This document shows positions 27,701 through 42,261 of a stretch of 64,000 nt of DNA, piece after piece. Position 1 is the first letter of the stretch. Each line of letters begins with the position of its first letter. Under the pieces are notes generated by a model. It did not search any database and was not told where the DNA came from. It saw nothing but the letters and a program-made list of their open reading frames with translations. The translations under genes and the position numbers were made by a program. The stretch comes from Aphis gossypii (taxonomy: Eukaryota > Arthropoda > Insecta > Hemiptera > Aphididae), in contig NC_065530.1 of assembly GCF_020184175.1 (NCBI RefSeq), forward strand, positions 28,373,260 through 28,437,259. Reading direction: 5' to 3'.

Positions 27701-29329
27701 ATTCTTTAAAATGTTTTGCGGGTCGAATATTAATTATCACAATGGAATTCGGTCCAATTACATTATATTTGAGATAGACAAGTACGACCACCGAGTAAAT
27801 AATAATATTATAATGTACCTCTATCCACAGTATATATCGATTTCCGGGAGTGGTTGGTTTTTCATTGTAAATATTAAACAATCATTTCACCGCTTACTAA
27901 TTTGCGTTATTAGTATTTTTATTTTTGAGGTTTAAATAAAATATGACATTGCTAAAACGACACTGAAACGCCCTTTACGCACACGTATAACTCATAATAT
28001 CATAGTATTTCTATTTGTATATATTATTTTACAATTGTTATAATATATTGACTACCAGTCATTACATATATTTAAATAGCCGTATAGTAAAATTATGAGA
28101 TTTAAAAATATGACGGTGGAAAATAATATAATAAATGATCAACTCATCACAGAATATAATATGATATAAGCAACAATTAATTTTCAAACGAATAAAAAAA
28201 TAATTATAACCCCATCATTTTACAGCGCTTCGTCGTTTTTCTAATAAATTATTTATGTAATTGCGCTTGATGGTTTTGATTACAATAATGTATATTATAG
28301 TCTATCACTTGCAAACATCGTACAGGCAAATCTACCTATTTTGTGGTTACTTGATCGCAACGAATCGGTAGGACAACAATAGTTGCGGTTCGCCAGGGGG
28401 TTACGCTGGTTATGGGTTTAAACGTCAATTATAATATTAAAGTCACTCGCATTGATCGCAAACGCGTTTTCATAGGTAACTGTTTTTAGCGATTTAAGCC
28501 GCGATAATTCCGGTAACACACATTTGATACAACCTTATATTATTACAAGCTCGGGGCGAACAAACATTATTCAATGACTTGGGCTGGTCCGACTAAAGCC
28601 GGTCCAATTATGCCTTGAACTTTTGAGGGTTATTCAATTAAGTACTGTAATACATTAACGCGATATGGTGCCAGTTAATAAAATATATTATAATATATTA
28701 TATTGCACTACGCACACATGCGAGTATTTCGTAAAAAACATAAAAATTCACGTAACGACGTAGTCGAATTTTTAATTATTACATCGGTCGGCATAGTACA
28801 TCATAACACATATTTTAATATGCGTTCTATACATATTATGATGCCTATTTAATATATTATAATATATTAATATATAACAGTATACTTCATAATTATTACT
28901 ATACGAGTTATTTGACGAAACGTTTAGAAACGCGGTCGTATACCATTAAAATATATAATAATATTATATAAATATATATACGGAAACATAAATTAATGTA
29001 CAGTAAACGTATTATATTATGAAATAGTAACACATCAATATTATAACACTGCAGCCTGCGGGTAATAATATTATTATTATGCATATTAAGTTATGCGTGT
29101 GCCTAAAAAATGGGTTCCCGAGGTAGTTTTAAACAAACATTAATACACCTATTTAAAGCTATAGAGAGTATATCTATTACACACTGTCGTCGGTGTGGGT
29201 CATCGTACTTACGATTATACATTATAACAAGCGCGTAAAATAAATATATGATCCGGGCGAGGCTGTTCGTCTGGCAAGGATACTGTACTCGGTACAGCGC
29301 ATCAATAACTACGTTTTCCCTATATATAT

Positions 29330-29945
29330 ATAATAAGAAAGCGAATCTCTAACGGCGCGTGCGCTTCGTCGACGATTTTCCCTCTCGAATCCTATCGTCT
29401 CCTATACACGTCGTATACGCCGTACATCATCATCATCATCATCTCGAACCCTCACCCACACTTACATAATCGGTAACGGCGATAATGAAAACAAAAATCA
29501 TAATAATATCATTATAATAAATAACGAACACTCGGTCTTGACGACCAGAGTTCCACCGGTTAATCGATCGACCGCCGAGCATCGCGTTTTCACCGTGACG
29601 ACGACGCGCGTACAACTCTTATATACAAGCGCGGGGTAGTGTCAAGTTGAAGGCCGACTACCGTCAGGACGCCAGACGCGCGTGTCGATTATTCTTCCAT
29701 AACATAAAATATTATATTATTATTGTGCGCACACATAACGTCCCAGGCCCACCCACACTCACTCACACGTTACCGTACCGTATTTATGTGCGTAACGGCA
29801 GATTCCGTTGAACGATTGGAAACGGCGACGACGACTCGTGTGACCCTCGTCTCGGCGAGTTGCGCAATCCCGCAATCCGATGGTCGCGGGAAGTTTTAGC
29901 CGTGCGGTGTTATGTGATATCGAAACCTTATAGATTTCATTATAG
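29330..29945 (+). promoter_or_regulatory. CpG-rich promoter and 5' UTR exon candidate, possibly of the peroxidase
   Basis: This is among the most CpG-rich stretches in the first 36 kb. It contains a TATA-like CTTATATAC at 29618-29626, a possible start region about 25 bases later, a (CAT)n tract near 29425-29443, and ends in TTATAG|GTGAGTAG, a strong donor at 29945. The peroxidase start codon lies immediately after a splice acceptor (36882), so its gene needs an upstream non-coding exon. This block is the best candidate I see, implying an intron of about 6.9 kb. The link is inferred. Confidence 0.35.
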
Positions 29946-32900
29946 GTGAGTAGCTAATGAGTTTCAATAATAACTGTCAACGCCTGCTCCGAAGGCTTGA
30001 AATTGTGCTCGTTCGTTCGCGAGCCCAGGAGACCTCTGCAGATATCGCAGCTCTTACTTCTTGTCGTTCTGAAAGAGTCCAAAGCACATTTTTGAAAGCC
30101 GTTTTGCCTATTCGCTGTTATTTGTGTCGTTTTCGAATGTTGCGCAACTATATACGTATACCACCGAAAACCCGCTGCGATCAGGCGACGCGCCCCTTCG
30201 AAAATTCGCACACGCAACATACGCACATATATGTACGCGTATTTTTACAATATACCTAATATACATGCCTCGGTCGGATGTATTTAATATGACGGCGTGT
30301 ATCGACCGATTTTAATCGGACCATTGGCCCGGGTCATACGTCGTGTGTGAACGTGTTTTTTACTCGCGATTTAACGACAACAATGAATTATTGTTCGTCT
30401 CAACGTCTCGTTAAGGCGCGATTATTATGATTACATCACATCAACTGGGTCGATTTTCGTAAAAAAAAAAAAAAAACAAAACAGCCTCGACTCGTGCACC
30501 GCCACAGCGTGCACGATCTCGGACCGAAAACGGCTAAAATCTGCGGGCGTACGTCTACGCCTATCGTGATATTGATTTTTGTCGAAACGACGACCATCTA
30601 TTGCATCCGACCCATAAAATTTATAGGTACCTCGCCGCAGAGCAAACACGGACGAGGTTAAAGATCTGTGCATGCTGCGTATATATATATGATGCAGTGG
30701 TGAACCCAATAACCAATACATATATGTTGTACCATTTATTATTATTGATTATCGTGTTTACTCGGTGGATCAAAGTGTCCGAGTGTGCTCGTATGAATAT
30801 ACATACGCCACACGCATCAACTTAAACCGTATGTATAGTTGACCGCAATATACACCTACCTATAAATACACATGTCTGAATCCCGAATATTCATCGCTAT
30901 TTCGTCAATATTTTTATTTAAGCAACCTGTACACACGTTGCAGTATTTAGCTCATCGAGCAATTAGGATATTATAATATATTATAATAGGTGTATAATAT
31001 GAACGAGGCAATCGCTCATTGTCAACACATTCAAACGGTGATTGATATTAATACTCGACCACTATATCCATACAGTAACGTCCAAGTCTGTGAGGAGGTT
31101 TATCAGGTATATTTAAGTTAATATCACGATTTGAGATGATTCCGTGACGTTTTTTTTTTTTTACTATCGAGTCATTATGTACTGATGACAGTTAGTATAT
31201 CATGAAAAACCAATAATAGTGAAGAGATCTGAGCCCAAATTGTAATATCATGCAGTACGAACTGATAGGACGTGGTCTATGATTATTATTTTGTCAAATC
31301 GCCGCCGAAATCGATATGGTTATGTTTTCCATCAAAATATTAATATATATATATATATATATCATCCGATAATATCGCTGCTAAAACATTTCACTTTTGA
31401 GCAAACGAATTCTTCACTTTTCTCTAGCCTTTTTCGACAGTTGAAATCCGGTCCCGTCATCGTCTTCGCCTACTTTCGTCGTCACATCTATTAGGAGATA
31501 GCGGGCACTGTTTATAAATAATATTATATAGCTATACAGTCGATGCGGTCAAGACTACGAAATCGTAAAAGTAACGAAAGTAATTATTTATGTATAGCTA
31601 TTAAATCGGCTGTCCCGCGAACTGCAATGATTTTTTTTACTTATATACGACTGCGCGCACATACACGTAGCGCAACGGCCGACGAGGAAGTCATGGAATT
31701 ATAATTGGCAGTGTCCACGCTTACAACCTTCGTACCTATCATATTATACACAGCCACAACACTGAATGTTGGCACATTTCGAGTCTAGAACTGGTTAAAC
31801 GAAAAGTTTCCTAGTCGGACAAGCCGCTCGACTATAATCCCGCCCACTCCGGGAATTCGAACCGTATAATATGATATAATAATATATTTTTTTGAATTTA
31901 ATCATCACGATCGGCCGGTAATATTTCAGTCAAGTCATCGCGGTCCCTCAGATCCGTAATAAGGTTGATAAATACGGGTTCATACAACTTATATAACTAG
32001 TAACCAGTATTATGATGTACTAATCATAAATATATACTACAGCAGCAGTATATATAAGCCACCACACGCATTATATTGTAGACGTTACAAAGTCGCGGGT
32101 CAACTGACGTTCAATTACATGCAAGACGAATACGCATTTATAAATATAGGTACTATGAAGCTAACTAAGCGCGTTATAGGTACTTGTGAAGCCGACGTCG
32201 TGGGCCTTATAGAGGACTTGGTATCCTCGTGTGTATTCTTTTCTGTGTCTTACACGCGTGTAACATAACAAATCTACTTATTACAATTCATTATTATTGT
32301 TAACGTTAAAGAAAATTAGTATTTTATCGAATTTATACAGGAGAAGATGGAACTATGCAATGAACTAAGAGTTTTTCTTGTCAAGTAATTTTTGTTAATA
32401 TAACACACCGTCCTAACCACCCATAGATAGATAGATACATTGAACTAGTGGAAAAGGGTTACAATCAAGGCGCCAACTAGAATACATAAAATACAATTTT
32501 CAAATTTCACAAAATTTCGAAAAATCAGCACCGTCGTTCCTCAACTTTATTATTTTCACTACCGTTCGCAATACGTAGATGATGACATGTATCGGGTCCA
32601 GTCGCACACAGTGGCGGTAAGGCGGTAAATATTATAATATTTACATCGAAATGTGTTGATTGTGTATTGATACTTACTATAGGCTCTCCTAGTTATAAAT
32701 ATTATAAATTATAATAATTATATTGTAATGTTCACCACTGCTTTGCGTGATCGATTACGAAACGATTTGGTCGTATCTGCTTGCAACCTTGACACTGCGT
32801 CACTTCTAACCCATAACCTCCGGCTGAGATTTTTACTGAAAACACTCCGCCGTGTAAGTACTTATCGCGTACGGTAATCGCGGATAATGAATTATTGGAC

Positions 32901-35900
32901 ATAGTCTAAATTGCGCGTTTTTTGTTAGGTATATACCTATACATATTAATATATTATACGTCTGTTGCCTATGTATTATGTATTCTTATAATAATTATCA
33001 TCGCACGGCATAAACATGCACGAATTTATCTACCTGTGTGTGTGTATGTGTAATATTATTATACACAATATAATAGTGACCAATTAGCATAAACACATAA
33101 GTCGTAAGCAGCGTTTTGTAACAAACGGAGGCGAAACTTGTTACATGTATATGCAGCTGTTGTGTATATATATAACGTGACATAACTAGGTTACCGCCGT
33201 TTTTGAGGTGAACGTGTTAATAATACCTATGCAATTATTATTGTCGTACATCAAGACAAATGCCGACACGAGGTACCTATGCGTGTGTACGATTGCTTTA
33301 GGCGATCAACACTTTCGGTTGTCTCGAATAATAAATAATTCTCTACAACTGCACCACCGCGCGAGAACTCAGAAAACGAATAATTGATCATGATAAATAT
33401 TGCGATATATCAAGTCACGCTTTTGCGGGATGACGATGACGACAACGAGAACATACCATTTTTTTCATTACAGTTTTATTAATACGCGTTTACGGAATCC
33501 TCATTCACTTTTATATAAACATCATATAATGCGGATGTCACAATGAACGCATATGTGTTTCCTGCTGTTTGATTCGCATAATAAATACCGTCCCGTTGAT
33601 ATATAAACACTGAAATTTTGTTCGCAACATTATATAGTCGTCGTATAATACATAGGAGGTATGTTATATACGTATAAACAATATTGTATTTTATTTTATT
33701 TTAAATTTCTCGTGGCCTAGATTCCCGCGACAAGGGGACACCACACAGTCAAGGACGGAATGTGCGCGACTTACCGTTTTTGTTTTTTTTTTCGGTTCCG
33801 TTCACAATCCGTTTGTTGAGAAGGTCTGCTCCGGCGAATACGGTTAATGTGTATTTAAAATCGTTTTCAGTGTTATACTTACAGTAATGTACAACTCGGT
33901 CGTCACTCGTCAGTACGACAAACCGACAAAGAAACAACATAGCTATAGCCTTAGTATGATGATATAAGTATTTTACACCGTTTGTATAGGTACCTGTAAA
34001 TAACGAACTTAATATTATATTGTTTATATTTTTACGCACGATAATTCGCAAACGACGTTTAATAATATTATAATTTTTTACATTTACCCATGTAATTATT
34101 GACAACGTGCATTTGATGCATCTAGAATATTGTATGTAATATTATTGTGGACCGAGACGAAATTGGTTTCATATTTTAAACGTTCAAAATTCGATTATTA
34201 TGCTGCAGCGCTACTCGATATTTTATTGTGATAATAATTGTATGATGACTGATGAGTCCCATACAACTCGACGTACGATACATAGTGTAATACAATATTT
34301 AGTACCCAAACAGATTACGGAAGTCAACGATATTATAGTCGAACAGTTAAACAGTGGCTCGGAAATACCGAATTTCACTTTCTAAAATGTTTAATAATTA
34401 CGACAACGCCAGTTTTCAATTAACGATTTCAGTGTCGACATGTAGCTTGTAATCAAAACAATATGCTGCGCTAAAAAGTAAGACCGTTTGTTATTACGTA
34501 CCTACACAAATATTGATAATATCGTTTGATGAAGATACATTGTTACGATTGAAAAGAAAAAAAAATCATCAATTTTCTTCGCTCGAACAACTTAAACGTA
34601 CATAATAATATATTGTCGTTATAAAAAATATATTTAACGTTAGCTTATATCGTTTTAAATAATAATTATATAATATATTATTCGTCACAGTTCATATAAA
34701 CATTATTAGAGAACAAATCGATATTTTTTACACAATGAAAGATCTTTAATATCTTCTAATACAATCGTAATTATTCGCTCCCCTTTAAATACTTTATGCA
34801 TAGCTACAGTGTACCTATATAAAAATATTAATAGAACGATTAAAAGTATTAAAAGTATTAATAGTATATTTTTTTACTATTAGTAGTAGGTATCTACTGG
34901 GAATCGCGGCGAAAATATTAAACAACTTTGTAGTATGCACCTAGATATTATACTTATACGGGTACTTAATATTATAAAATGTAGTTTATTCCTTTCAAGT
35001 ACCTATATACTAAAACGATTTTTTTCGATCCTAAGATTGTGTAATCATTTTACATTTAACTGTAATATTATTACACAACGCGTTTACATGGCAAAGTGAT
35101 TTTTTAAACGCATTAAACATAATTTACTTACCATTTAATTTATTCGATACATATTATGATAAAATAGCTGAAGGATTAACGTCTATGCATTATATAATAT
35201 AAATATCACATGCGCCATTTGTATCGTTCGTCGAATCCTCAAAATGCGTATATGAGTGTATCATATATATACACGCAGAATAACATAATAAAATAATATA
35301 TACATATACAGATTTTTATTTAAAAATAATTGAAAATATAATTTTTCACAATATAAACTTATTGAATATGAAACTATGGTATACAATGTACGTGATTTTA
35401 AAATGATAAATATTTCATAATATTCTATCATTATACATTTACATAATATAGTACAGTGCATAAAAGGATATTATAATAAATTTGTCTTTATAAAAAAATG
35501 AAAGCCAATACTAATTTAATGCGGTAAATTAGAACTAAATCAACAACAACAATAAAATATGAAACTAAATTAATGTAAACTAATCGAATATAGTTAAACA
35601 TTAAAAAAATAAAAATAAAAATAAATAATAATTAAAAACTTATAGTCATATTTTTATTAAATTTAACCAATAAAAAACTTTTACTATTTACACGGTACCT
35701 ACCACGTGATATATCTATATGAAATAATAATTTTAATGAAAAATTTAATATTCGTTTTACACAATCATTATGGATGCTAGAATGGGACCCTAAGTTAATA
35801 CAACTGTCACCCCATCCTCTCAGAATTTAAGGTTGGTCAAATCGAGAAGTCATCGTACCGAAATGGAAAAGTATAACACGAGCGTCATTTATTACAATGC

Positions 35901-36882
35901 AAATATAAATAATAATAATATAATAATTATCATTATTGATCATTTGAAACGATACGAAATCGACGAAGTAAAGTATAGTATAATCCATGGTATTGCAGTC
36001 TTATAAATTAAGACTTGTAATTTTATATATATTACCTATATGTAACACGTTCTGACGTATATATAGGTACACAAAATATGATCAGTGAGAAAACGGTCTA
36101 CGCACGGCCCCAGCTGTATAGCAACGACAATGATAATAATTATTATCATTATTATTATAGAACACCGCGTTAAAAAAATATTTAAAAAAAAACACACACA
36201 CACACCCAAATCGCAGATTAATCGCCCTTGACACGATTATTAATAGCCGCACGATATTATTATATATTTATTTTCGTGTACATTTGCAGATCATTGGGCG
36301 TGATTCTTATTGTTGTTGTTCTCTGGCATACGAAATATTATTATTTTTTTCAAGTAGTTACACTACCCCCTGTACCGATCAAAGTCGTGAGATTCCACAT
36401 TAGAAAAAATCTATTATTATAATATTATACGGTCGTTTTGCTTGTTTTACAAACGACAACGCAGACGACGAAATGGGCGAAAGTAAAATATAGTATCTCA
36501 AGTTAGCGATTAATATCGTTCAACAGATTTTCACAAAATCAACGATCTTTATCGTCGTTCATTGTATATTAAATCTATAATAGGTATAATATGTTGTATA
36601 TTACGAGACTGTGACGTTTCGTACGACCGTGTAATAACGTAGATTTTATCGCATGATTATAATGCGAGGGCGTAATACCCTAGGAATTTTTGAAACTTAT
36701 TAGAAAAAAAAAATAGATTTTAAAAATGTATCTTTAAAATAATAAGTAGGTAAATGAATCAATTAATATTGAATCTCAATGTCACTTGAGCTTATTGAAA
36801 ATTTCGTTTTTAAAAATATATATAGCCAATTTGGTTCATAAAATAGCATATTATAATATTATAACGTCGATTTTACTTACAG
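29946..36882. other. Presumed 5' intron or upstream region of the peroxidase
   Basis: No coding exon was recognised. The 3' end, TTTTACTTACAG at 36871-36882, is a clear splice acceptor. The stretch includes an AT microsatellite (31342-31362) and a 22-bp perfect palindrome (36129-36150). Whether it is one intron depends on which upstream donor is used. Confidence 0.45.
36129..36150. repeat. Perfect 22-bp palindrome
   Basis: The arm AATGATAATAA is followed at once by its exact inverse complement. It lies about 730 bases before the peroxidase start codon. It could be a dyad binding site or simply reflect AT-rich low complexity. Confidence 0.6.
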
Positions 36883-39800
36883 ATGTCGCTGAACAAAATG
36901 GTCGTCTTGTTGACGGCAAGCCTGTTCTGTTCGGCTGCAGCCATATTCCACCAGCCATACTACCCGGCCGCCGATCCGTACAATTTCACCGGTAAGTTGC
37001 AATATTACATATAGTATATACACAATCAAGTTGGTGATTGCAGATCTGATAAATTATCTGCATAACTGTAGTAGTATATGTTTAAGACGCATAAGTATAA
37101 TAATATTTTTATTTTGTGAATCGAGGTTATCTGCCACAAGAATCGTACGGACAACCCTTAGTTGCATCCCCGTACCAGGCGCCGCAGCCAGGTTTCGGTT
37201 TCGCACCGTCGCCCGCCTCTTCCGGTCTTGGACCCCGTCCCGGACCCAACAAGTGAGTGTTATAATAATATAATTTTTAAGTCAAGTGTTTTTCACGCGC
37301 CGTTATAAAACTTTTCACACACGTACGCATTTTCTTTTATAGTTTCGGTGAAATACCCACAGCTCCACAGGGCGCTGGATGCCAGCCACCGATCGGCCCT
37401 TGCCCCAACAACAAATACAGAACCATTGATGGATCTTGCAACAATCTCAGATACACCAACTGGGGTATTCCCAACTCCAAGTACGCCAGACTCTTGCCAC
37501 CCAAGTACTCTGACGGTGAGTTCTAGCATATAATTATTATAATATATACATACTAATATCGTAGGTATTCGTGTCTACCAATAGACGCTTTAATCGGATT
37601 TGTTACATCATTTATACAATAGTTTAAACATTTTTGTACATTTCTAATAATGAAATATATTAATGATGAAGGCATTCACGCACCACCCACGTCTGTCAGT
37701 GGTGAACCTCTGCCCGGTTCCCGTCTCATCAGTATTGTCATGTTCCCGGATGTTCCAATCCCTGATCCAGTATGGACTCTCATCACCATGACCTGGGGTC
37801 AAATCGTAACTCATGATATGTCCATGTCTATGGGTACAACACAAGCAAGTAAGTGCATAAAACTATAGCCGTGTAATTCATATAACCATATAAGGTATTG
37901 TATTTAATATATTATTACGATTAAATTTCATACGTACCAACTTGCAGTGCTTACAACGTCTTTTAGTATTTTTCCTCGACATGCGAACGAGTTTAATGAT
38001 GAGTAGGTGGGTGGTTTTATATTATTTTATTACATATACATTTTTTCAATTATAATTTTGAGCTTCTAGCGGAGAAAGTGATTCTTTCACACGCACCTAT
38101 AGGTACGGCGTACTACGAAGATGCACACACATTACAGAATTATAGAGAGATATGAGCGTGCGAAATGTTTTAAATTTATATTTTACCCAAAACCAGCCTC
38201 GGGGCTGGTCAATATATTGCAAACTAAACCGGTCGATTTTTGCTTCCTATTCGAAAGTCAAGTTAGAATCTAGGATGTTTAAACGTTTGCGAATTTCGGA
38301 CAGATTCAATTACCTATAAAGTATAAAGATAAAAATATTTACACGTAGGTACACTACACCATATTATGTTCTATAATAGGTAGACTCGTAAAAATTTTGC
38401 AATTGCCAAAGAAAATCAATTATATAGTGTAATGTACTTTATGTATGGATGACCGACTATTAATATCAGATACCTTTATTTTTTGACTTGAACATGAATC
38501 TTAAAAAAATGAAACAAACAAGAAATGTTTTGCTCAACTCGTTTTTCACAATAATTTGCATCTTCTCCTCGTCACACAACAGTTACATAGCTGGTGAATA
38601 TACTAACAGTATATAATAGGTATAAACATTACACGTGAGTGATACCTAATTTGCACAGTAATATTGATTTCGTGACGATAAAGTTTTCACAGCAATATGA
38701 CGTCTTAAAGTAGCGGTCACGTTAGGCTGCGGGAATTGATAAAAAACCTATATTATACATTGTGTTATAGTCATCGTGGGTTATATCCTTCTGGTAATTA
38801 TATGTTTGAATATACGTGCTGCACACATTTATAAGATATTTATTAACTAATAAGTATTAGTTATAACCAAACGATAGTTAGAAAATGCCAAAGTGGAAAT
38901 TATGTCCATGTTGATTGTTGGGCATTCGTTCAGGTCATGAACGGGAGGGAATCAAATTCCAATTAATTCCTGGTCCGTCGACAACTTTGACGATGATCGA
39001 AATGCATACCAGACAGTATTTAAAAAACGATAATATACTTAAAACTATTTTATAGATATTATTAATATTTAAAATGTCATCTAGAATGGTTGGGCAATTA
39101 TAAAATATTTTAAATATTACCCGTAAAAATAATATAAAATGTAGGCACTTCCGTGTATTATTTATTCATCGGACGTCAATCATAATCTCAATGTGGACGT
39201 TTAGTGAATTTGATCCTAATATTATACTAATGATACTTGTTGGCTGTAGTTGTCTTGGACTTGAGATCGAAACATATTTATATAATTTCTTCTATTTACA
39301 GAACGTCACTCAATCAGATGTTGCGACGACAACGGCCGTTTGTTAAGCAACAACCCCGATGTACACTGTTTCCCAATTACGATCCCTGAAGATGATCCAG
39401 TATTCTCCAAATTCCACAGGGAGTGCATGAACTTTGTCCGTTCGACCACTGACCAAGAAACTGGATGCAACGCCGGAAACAAGCCCGCTGAACAAGTAAA
39501 TAATCAATTATTATATCTATCCCAAATTGTTCGTTTTGATCACCATACGGTCCATAGGTATATAATCATTGATCAGTTAATAAGGTCAAGTAAAATTTAA
39601 AAAAAAACCTGTTTACAGCTAATTTATTTGACACTTTCATTAAGAAACTTGACCTAAAATATATAACGTTTTAGGCTATATCATATTAAAAACAGTTGGT
39701 ACATAGAATATTACCAAAATAGCTACGCCGTTTTTGCGACACAAAATAATGCATAATTTTAATATTGTATTTTTGCATGTTATTTATAGTTAGTAGTCGT

Positions 39801-41547
39801 TTCACACTGGATGGATGCTTCTTTCGTGTACGGTTCAAGCCAACGGTTAGCAGATACGCTCCGTGAAGGAATTGGTGGTAGGTTGAGAGTAGAATTCAGA
39901 GATGGAAGACCGTGGCCTCCAGCGGCGGCAAACAAGAGTGCCGTATGCGACCAGCAAACAGACGAAGAACCGTGCTACCAATTCGGTCAGTATTTTTGAC
40001 ATTCGAACAGTATTGAATAAAAAATAAAAACTGTTTTTATGACACAAATCCGTATATCTCGTTGTTTCAGGTGACCGAAGAGCCAACCAGAACCCACAGC
40101 TGACTGTTTTACAGATCTTGTTCCTCAGAGAGCACAACCGTATCGCTACAGTACTGTCACACATCAACCCCCACTGGGATGACGAAACACTGTACCAAGA
40201 ATCCAGACGAGTGTTGATCGCTGAATTCCAACACATCAACTATCACGAATGGCTACCTATCATTTTGGGAACAGAAAACATGTTGAAATACGGTCTGTTG
40301 TACAAGACTAAAGGATACACAAACGATTACAAAGAAAACGTCGACCCTAGTGTCATAAACGCCCATGCCCACGCCGCATTCAGATACTTCCATTCGTCCA
40401 TCCAAGGACAATTCCAGTAAGTGTTTTTTATCATACGAGCGTCGACCACAAGAATTAAATTAGTTAAACAAAAGTATTAATTGTTTTTTTTGTCTACAGT
40501 TTGATTGGAGAAGACCGTAATCTTTTGAGCGCAGTTAGGTTATCAGACTACTTTAATAGGCCAACGATCATTGAAAAGGGATACAACTTCGATCATTTGT
40601 CAAGAGGTTTGACAACACAAAGCCAAGAAGAAGTCGACCCGTTCTTCACCAGCGAAGTAATTATTAGATATTTAGATATTTTAGGATAGGACACAGTACG
40701 ATACTTATACCATGGTAACTTACAAAAATTGTGTTTATAGATTACAGACTTCTTGTTCAGAGCCGGCCGTCCATTCGGTCGTGATTTGAGAGCTATTGAC
40801 GTACAAAGAGGCCGAGACCATGGTCTTGCATCTTACAACGATTACAGAGAATTTTGTGGTCTACCAAGAGCACACAAATTTGAAGACTTTTCCGACTACA
40901 TCGATGTTGAAGTGAGTACCTAAATACTTATAAAACTTGCGTATTCTCAACGACCTAATTAATTTTTTTTTCTTATTTTAGCGTATTGAAAAACTTGCTC
41001 TTCTTTACAACCACCCAGACGATGTTGACCTTTCTGTCGGTGGTTCTTTGGAAGCTCATGTACCAAACACATTGGCTGGACCAACTTTCTTGTGCCTTTT
41101 GACTGAACAATTTTACAGAACTAAAGTCTCTGATAGATACTTCTACGAACTGGGTGGACAAGTTGGATCCTTCACACCAGGTAATAAAATAAACAATAAA
41201 TTCTTGAACAATCTTACATAAAAATATTATTTTTTTAAAATTTAGAACAACTTAACGAAATCCGTAAGTCTAGTGTTTCAAGGATATTCTGTGATAACAG
41301 CGATGATTTACACACAATCCAACCTCAAGGTTTCTTGAAGATTTCTGAAAAGTGAGTGGTCACTAATAATAATAATAATATAATGTTATTGATACTTATC
41401 GGATTCATTAATGCTTATAGGAATCCTTTGGTGAGTTGCAATGATTACGATAGGATTCCATCGATCGACCTCAACTTCTGGAAAGAAGAAGCTTACAGTC
41501 ACGCAGCTCCGCAATACGGTTACCAAGAAGAGTATAAGAAGAAATAA
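36883..41547 (+). CDS. Secreted haem peroxidase, chorion-peroxidase type
   Basis: Animal haem peroxidase (693 residues), likely acting in an extracellular matrix or secretory compartment. The twelve coding exons are 36883-36991, 37126-37252, 37343-37515, 37672-37848, 39302-39495, 39790-39985, 40071-40416, 40500-40656, 40741-40911, 40982-41180, 41246-41351 and 41421-41547; all junctions are GT-AG and phases close. The ATG directly follows an acceptor, so a non-coding 5' exon lies upstream. Residues 1-20 are a signal peptide (hydrophobic VVLLTASLFCSAAA), followed by a Pro/Gly-rich propeptide-like segment, then YRTIDGSCNN and the peroxidase domain. Visible landmarks: distal His184 in WGQIVTHD, Arg329 in GDRRANQN, REHNRIA, proximal His433 in AAFRYFHS, and QRGRDHG. 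The positions that carry the ester-linking Asp and Glu in myeloperoxidase are Thr183 and Gln332 here. The subfamily name is less certain than the fold. Confidence 0.93.
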
Positions 41548-41888
41548 ATTAAACCAAACAACCAGTATTTGTAAATAATATTCATTTTCTTCTATAAGGT
41601 TTCTTTAATTTTCTTTCTTCTATTTTCATCTTTAGATTCTTAACGTTCTTTAAAATTTCTTTGAAGATTCATCATTTTGTTTTTAACGCTCAAACCATAT
41701 TTTTACGTATATTAATTATTATTTAATTGTTTTATTTTACTTAATACGAGTATTATGTATCTAAGTATTTTTATACTTATGTCATTAGTTTGTATTACAT
41801 ATTGTTTATTTGTACGGACAATTAATCAGCAATCATTAGCATTGCTGCCACAACCTCTATGATATATATAAGTACCATAATGTGATTA

Positions 41889-41894
41889 AATAAA
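41889..41894 (+). terminator. Candidate polyadenylation signal of the peroxidase
   Basis: AATAAA about 340 bases after the peroxidase stop codon, on the coding strand, with an AT-rich sequence after it. Other weaker signals are possible. Confidence 0.5.
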
Positions 41895-42261
41895 ACAAAA
41901 TATTTTTTATGTATATTATAAAATATATAAAAACTCTGAAATAGCAATGTATAATAAAACACATATTTTTATTCATAAAAATCAATTTTAAATCAGTTTA
42001 AGTGCCAGTAAATGTCCATACTGCATATTCTTGTAAAGAGCATTTTTCAAAATTAGTTGTTTGAATGTAGATATCTACATTTATTATGTTATTATATAAT
42101 TAAAACTAAGAATATTTTATTTAAATTATACACAATTTGATTTGAAACATATCTGTATTATACATTATTAGACAACAATTTAAATGTAAATGTAATGTTT
42201 AAATAAAATAAATTATACATCTTACTATGTCATTGTTCTTTATTTATATATTATAAATTTA

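Larger units (their letters stand above)
9206..29329. other. About 20 kb without recognisable genes
   Basis: I read both strands and found no exon supported by splice sites plus family similarity. From about 12.9 kb onward CpG dinucleotides are frequent, unlike the 43-64 kb genic part. Microsatellites are common. It could be intergenic, regulatory, or the intron of a gene with distant exons; the sequence alone does not decide. Confidence 0.5.

Noticed and set aside
29954..30259. Overlapping open frames on both strands of about 90-100 codons
   Set aside because: Both arise in CpG-rich sequence immediately after a strong donor site; no motif, no acceptor, no family resemblance.
31845..31862. 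GGTTCGAATTCC on the minus strand resembling a tRNA T-arm / B box
   Set aside because: No acceptor, D-arm or anticodon stem can be built; the upstream side is pure AT-rich sequence.
1..36882. A hidden multi-gene defence, biosynthetic or mobile system in the gene-poor first 37 kb
   Set aside because: No exons, domain motifs or gene arrays could be supported on either strand; only transposon relics, microsatellites and two candidate 5' exons are visible.
37293..37529. Minus-strand open frame opposite peroxidase exon 3
   Set aside because: Shadow of a clearly conserved plus-strand exon (YRTIDGSCNN).
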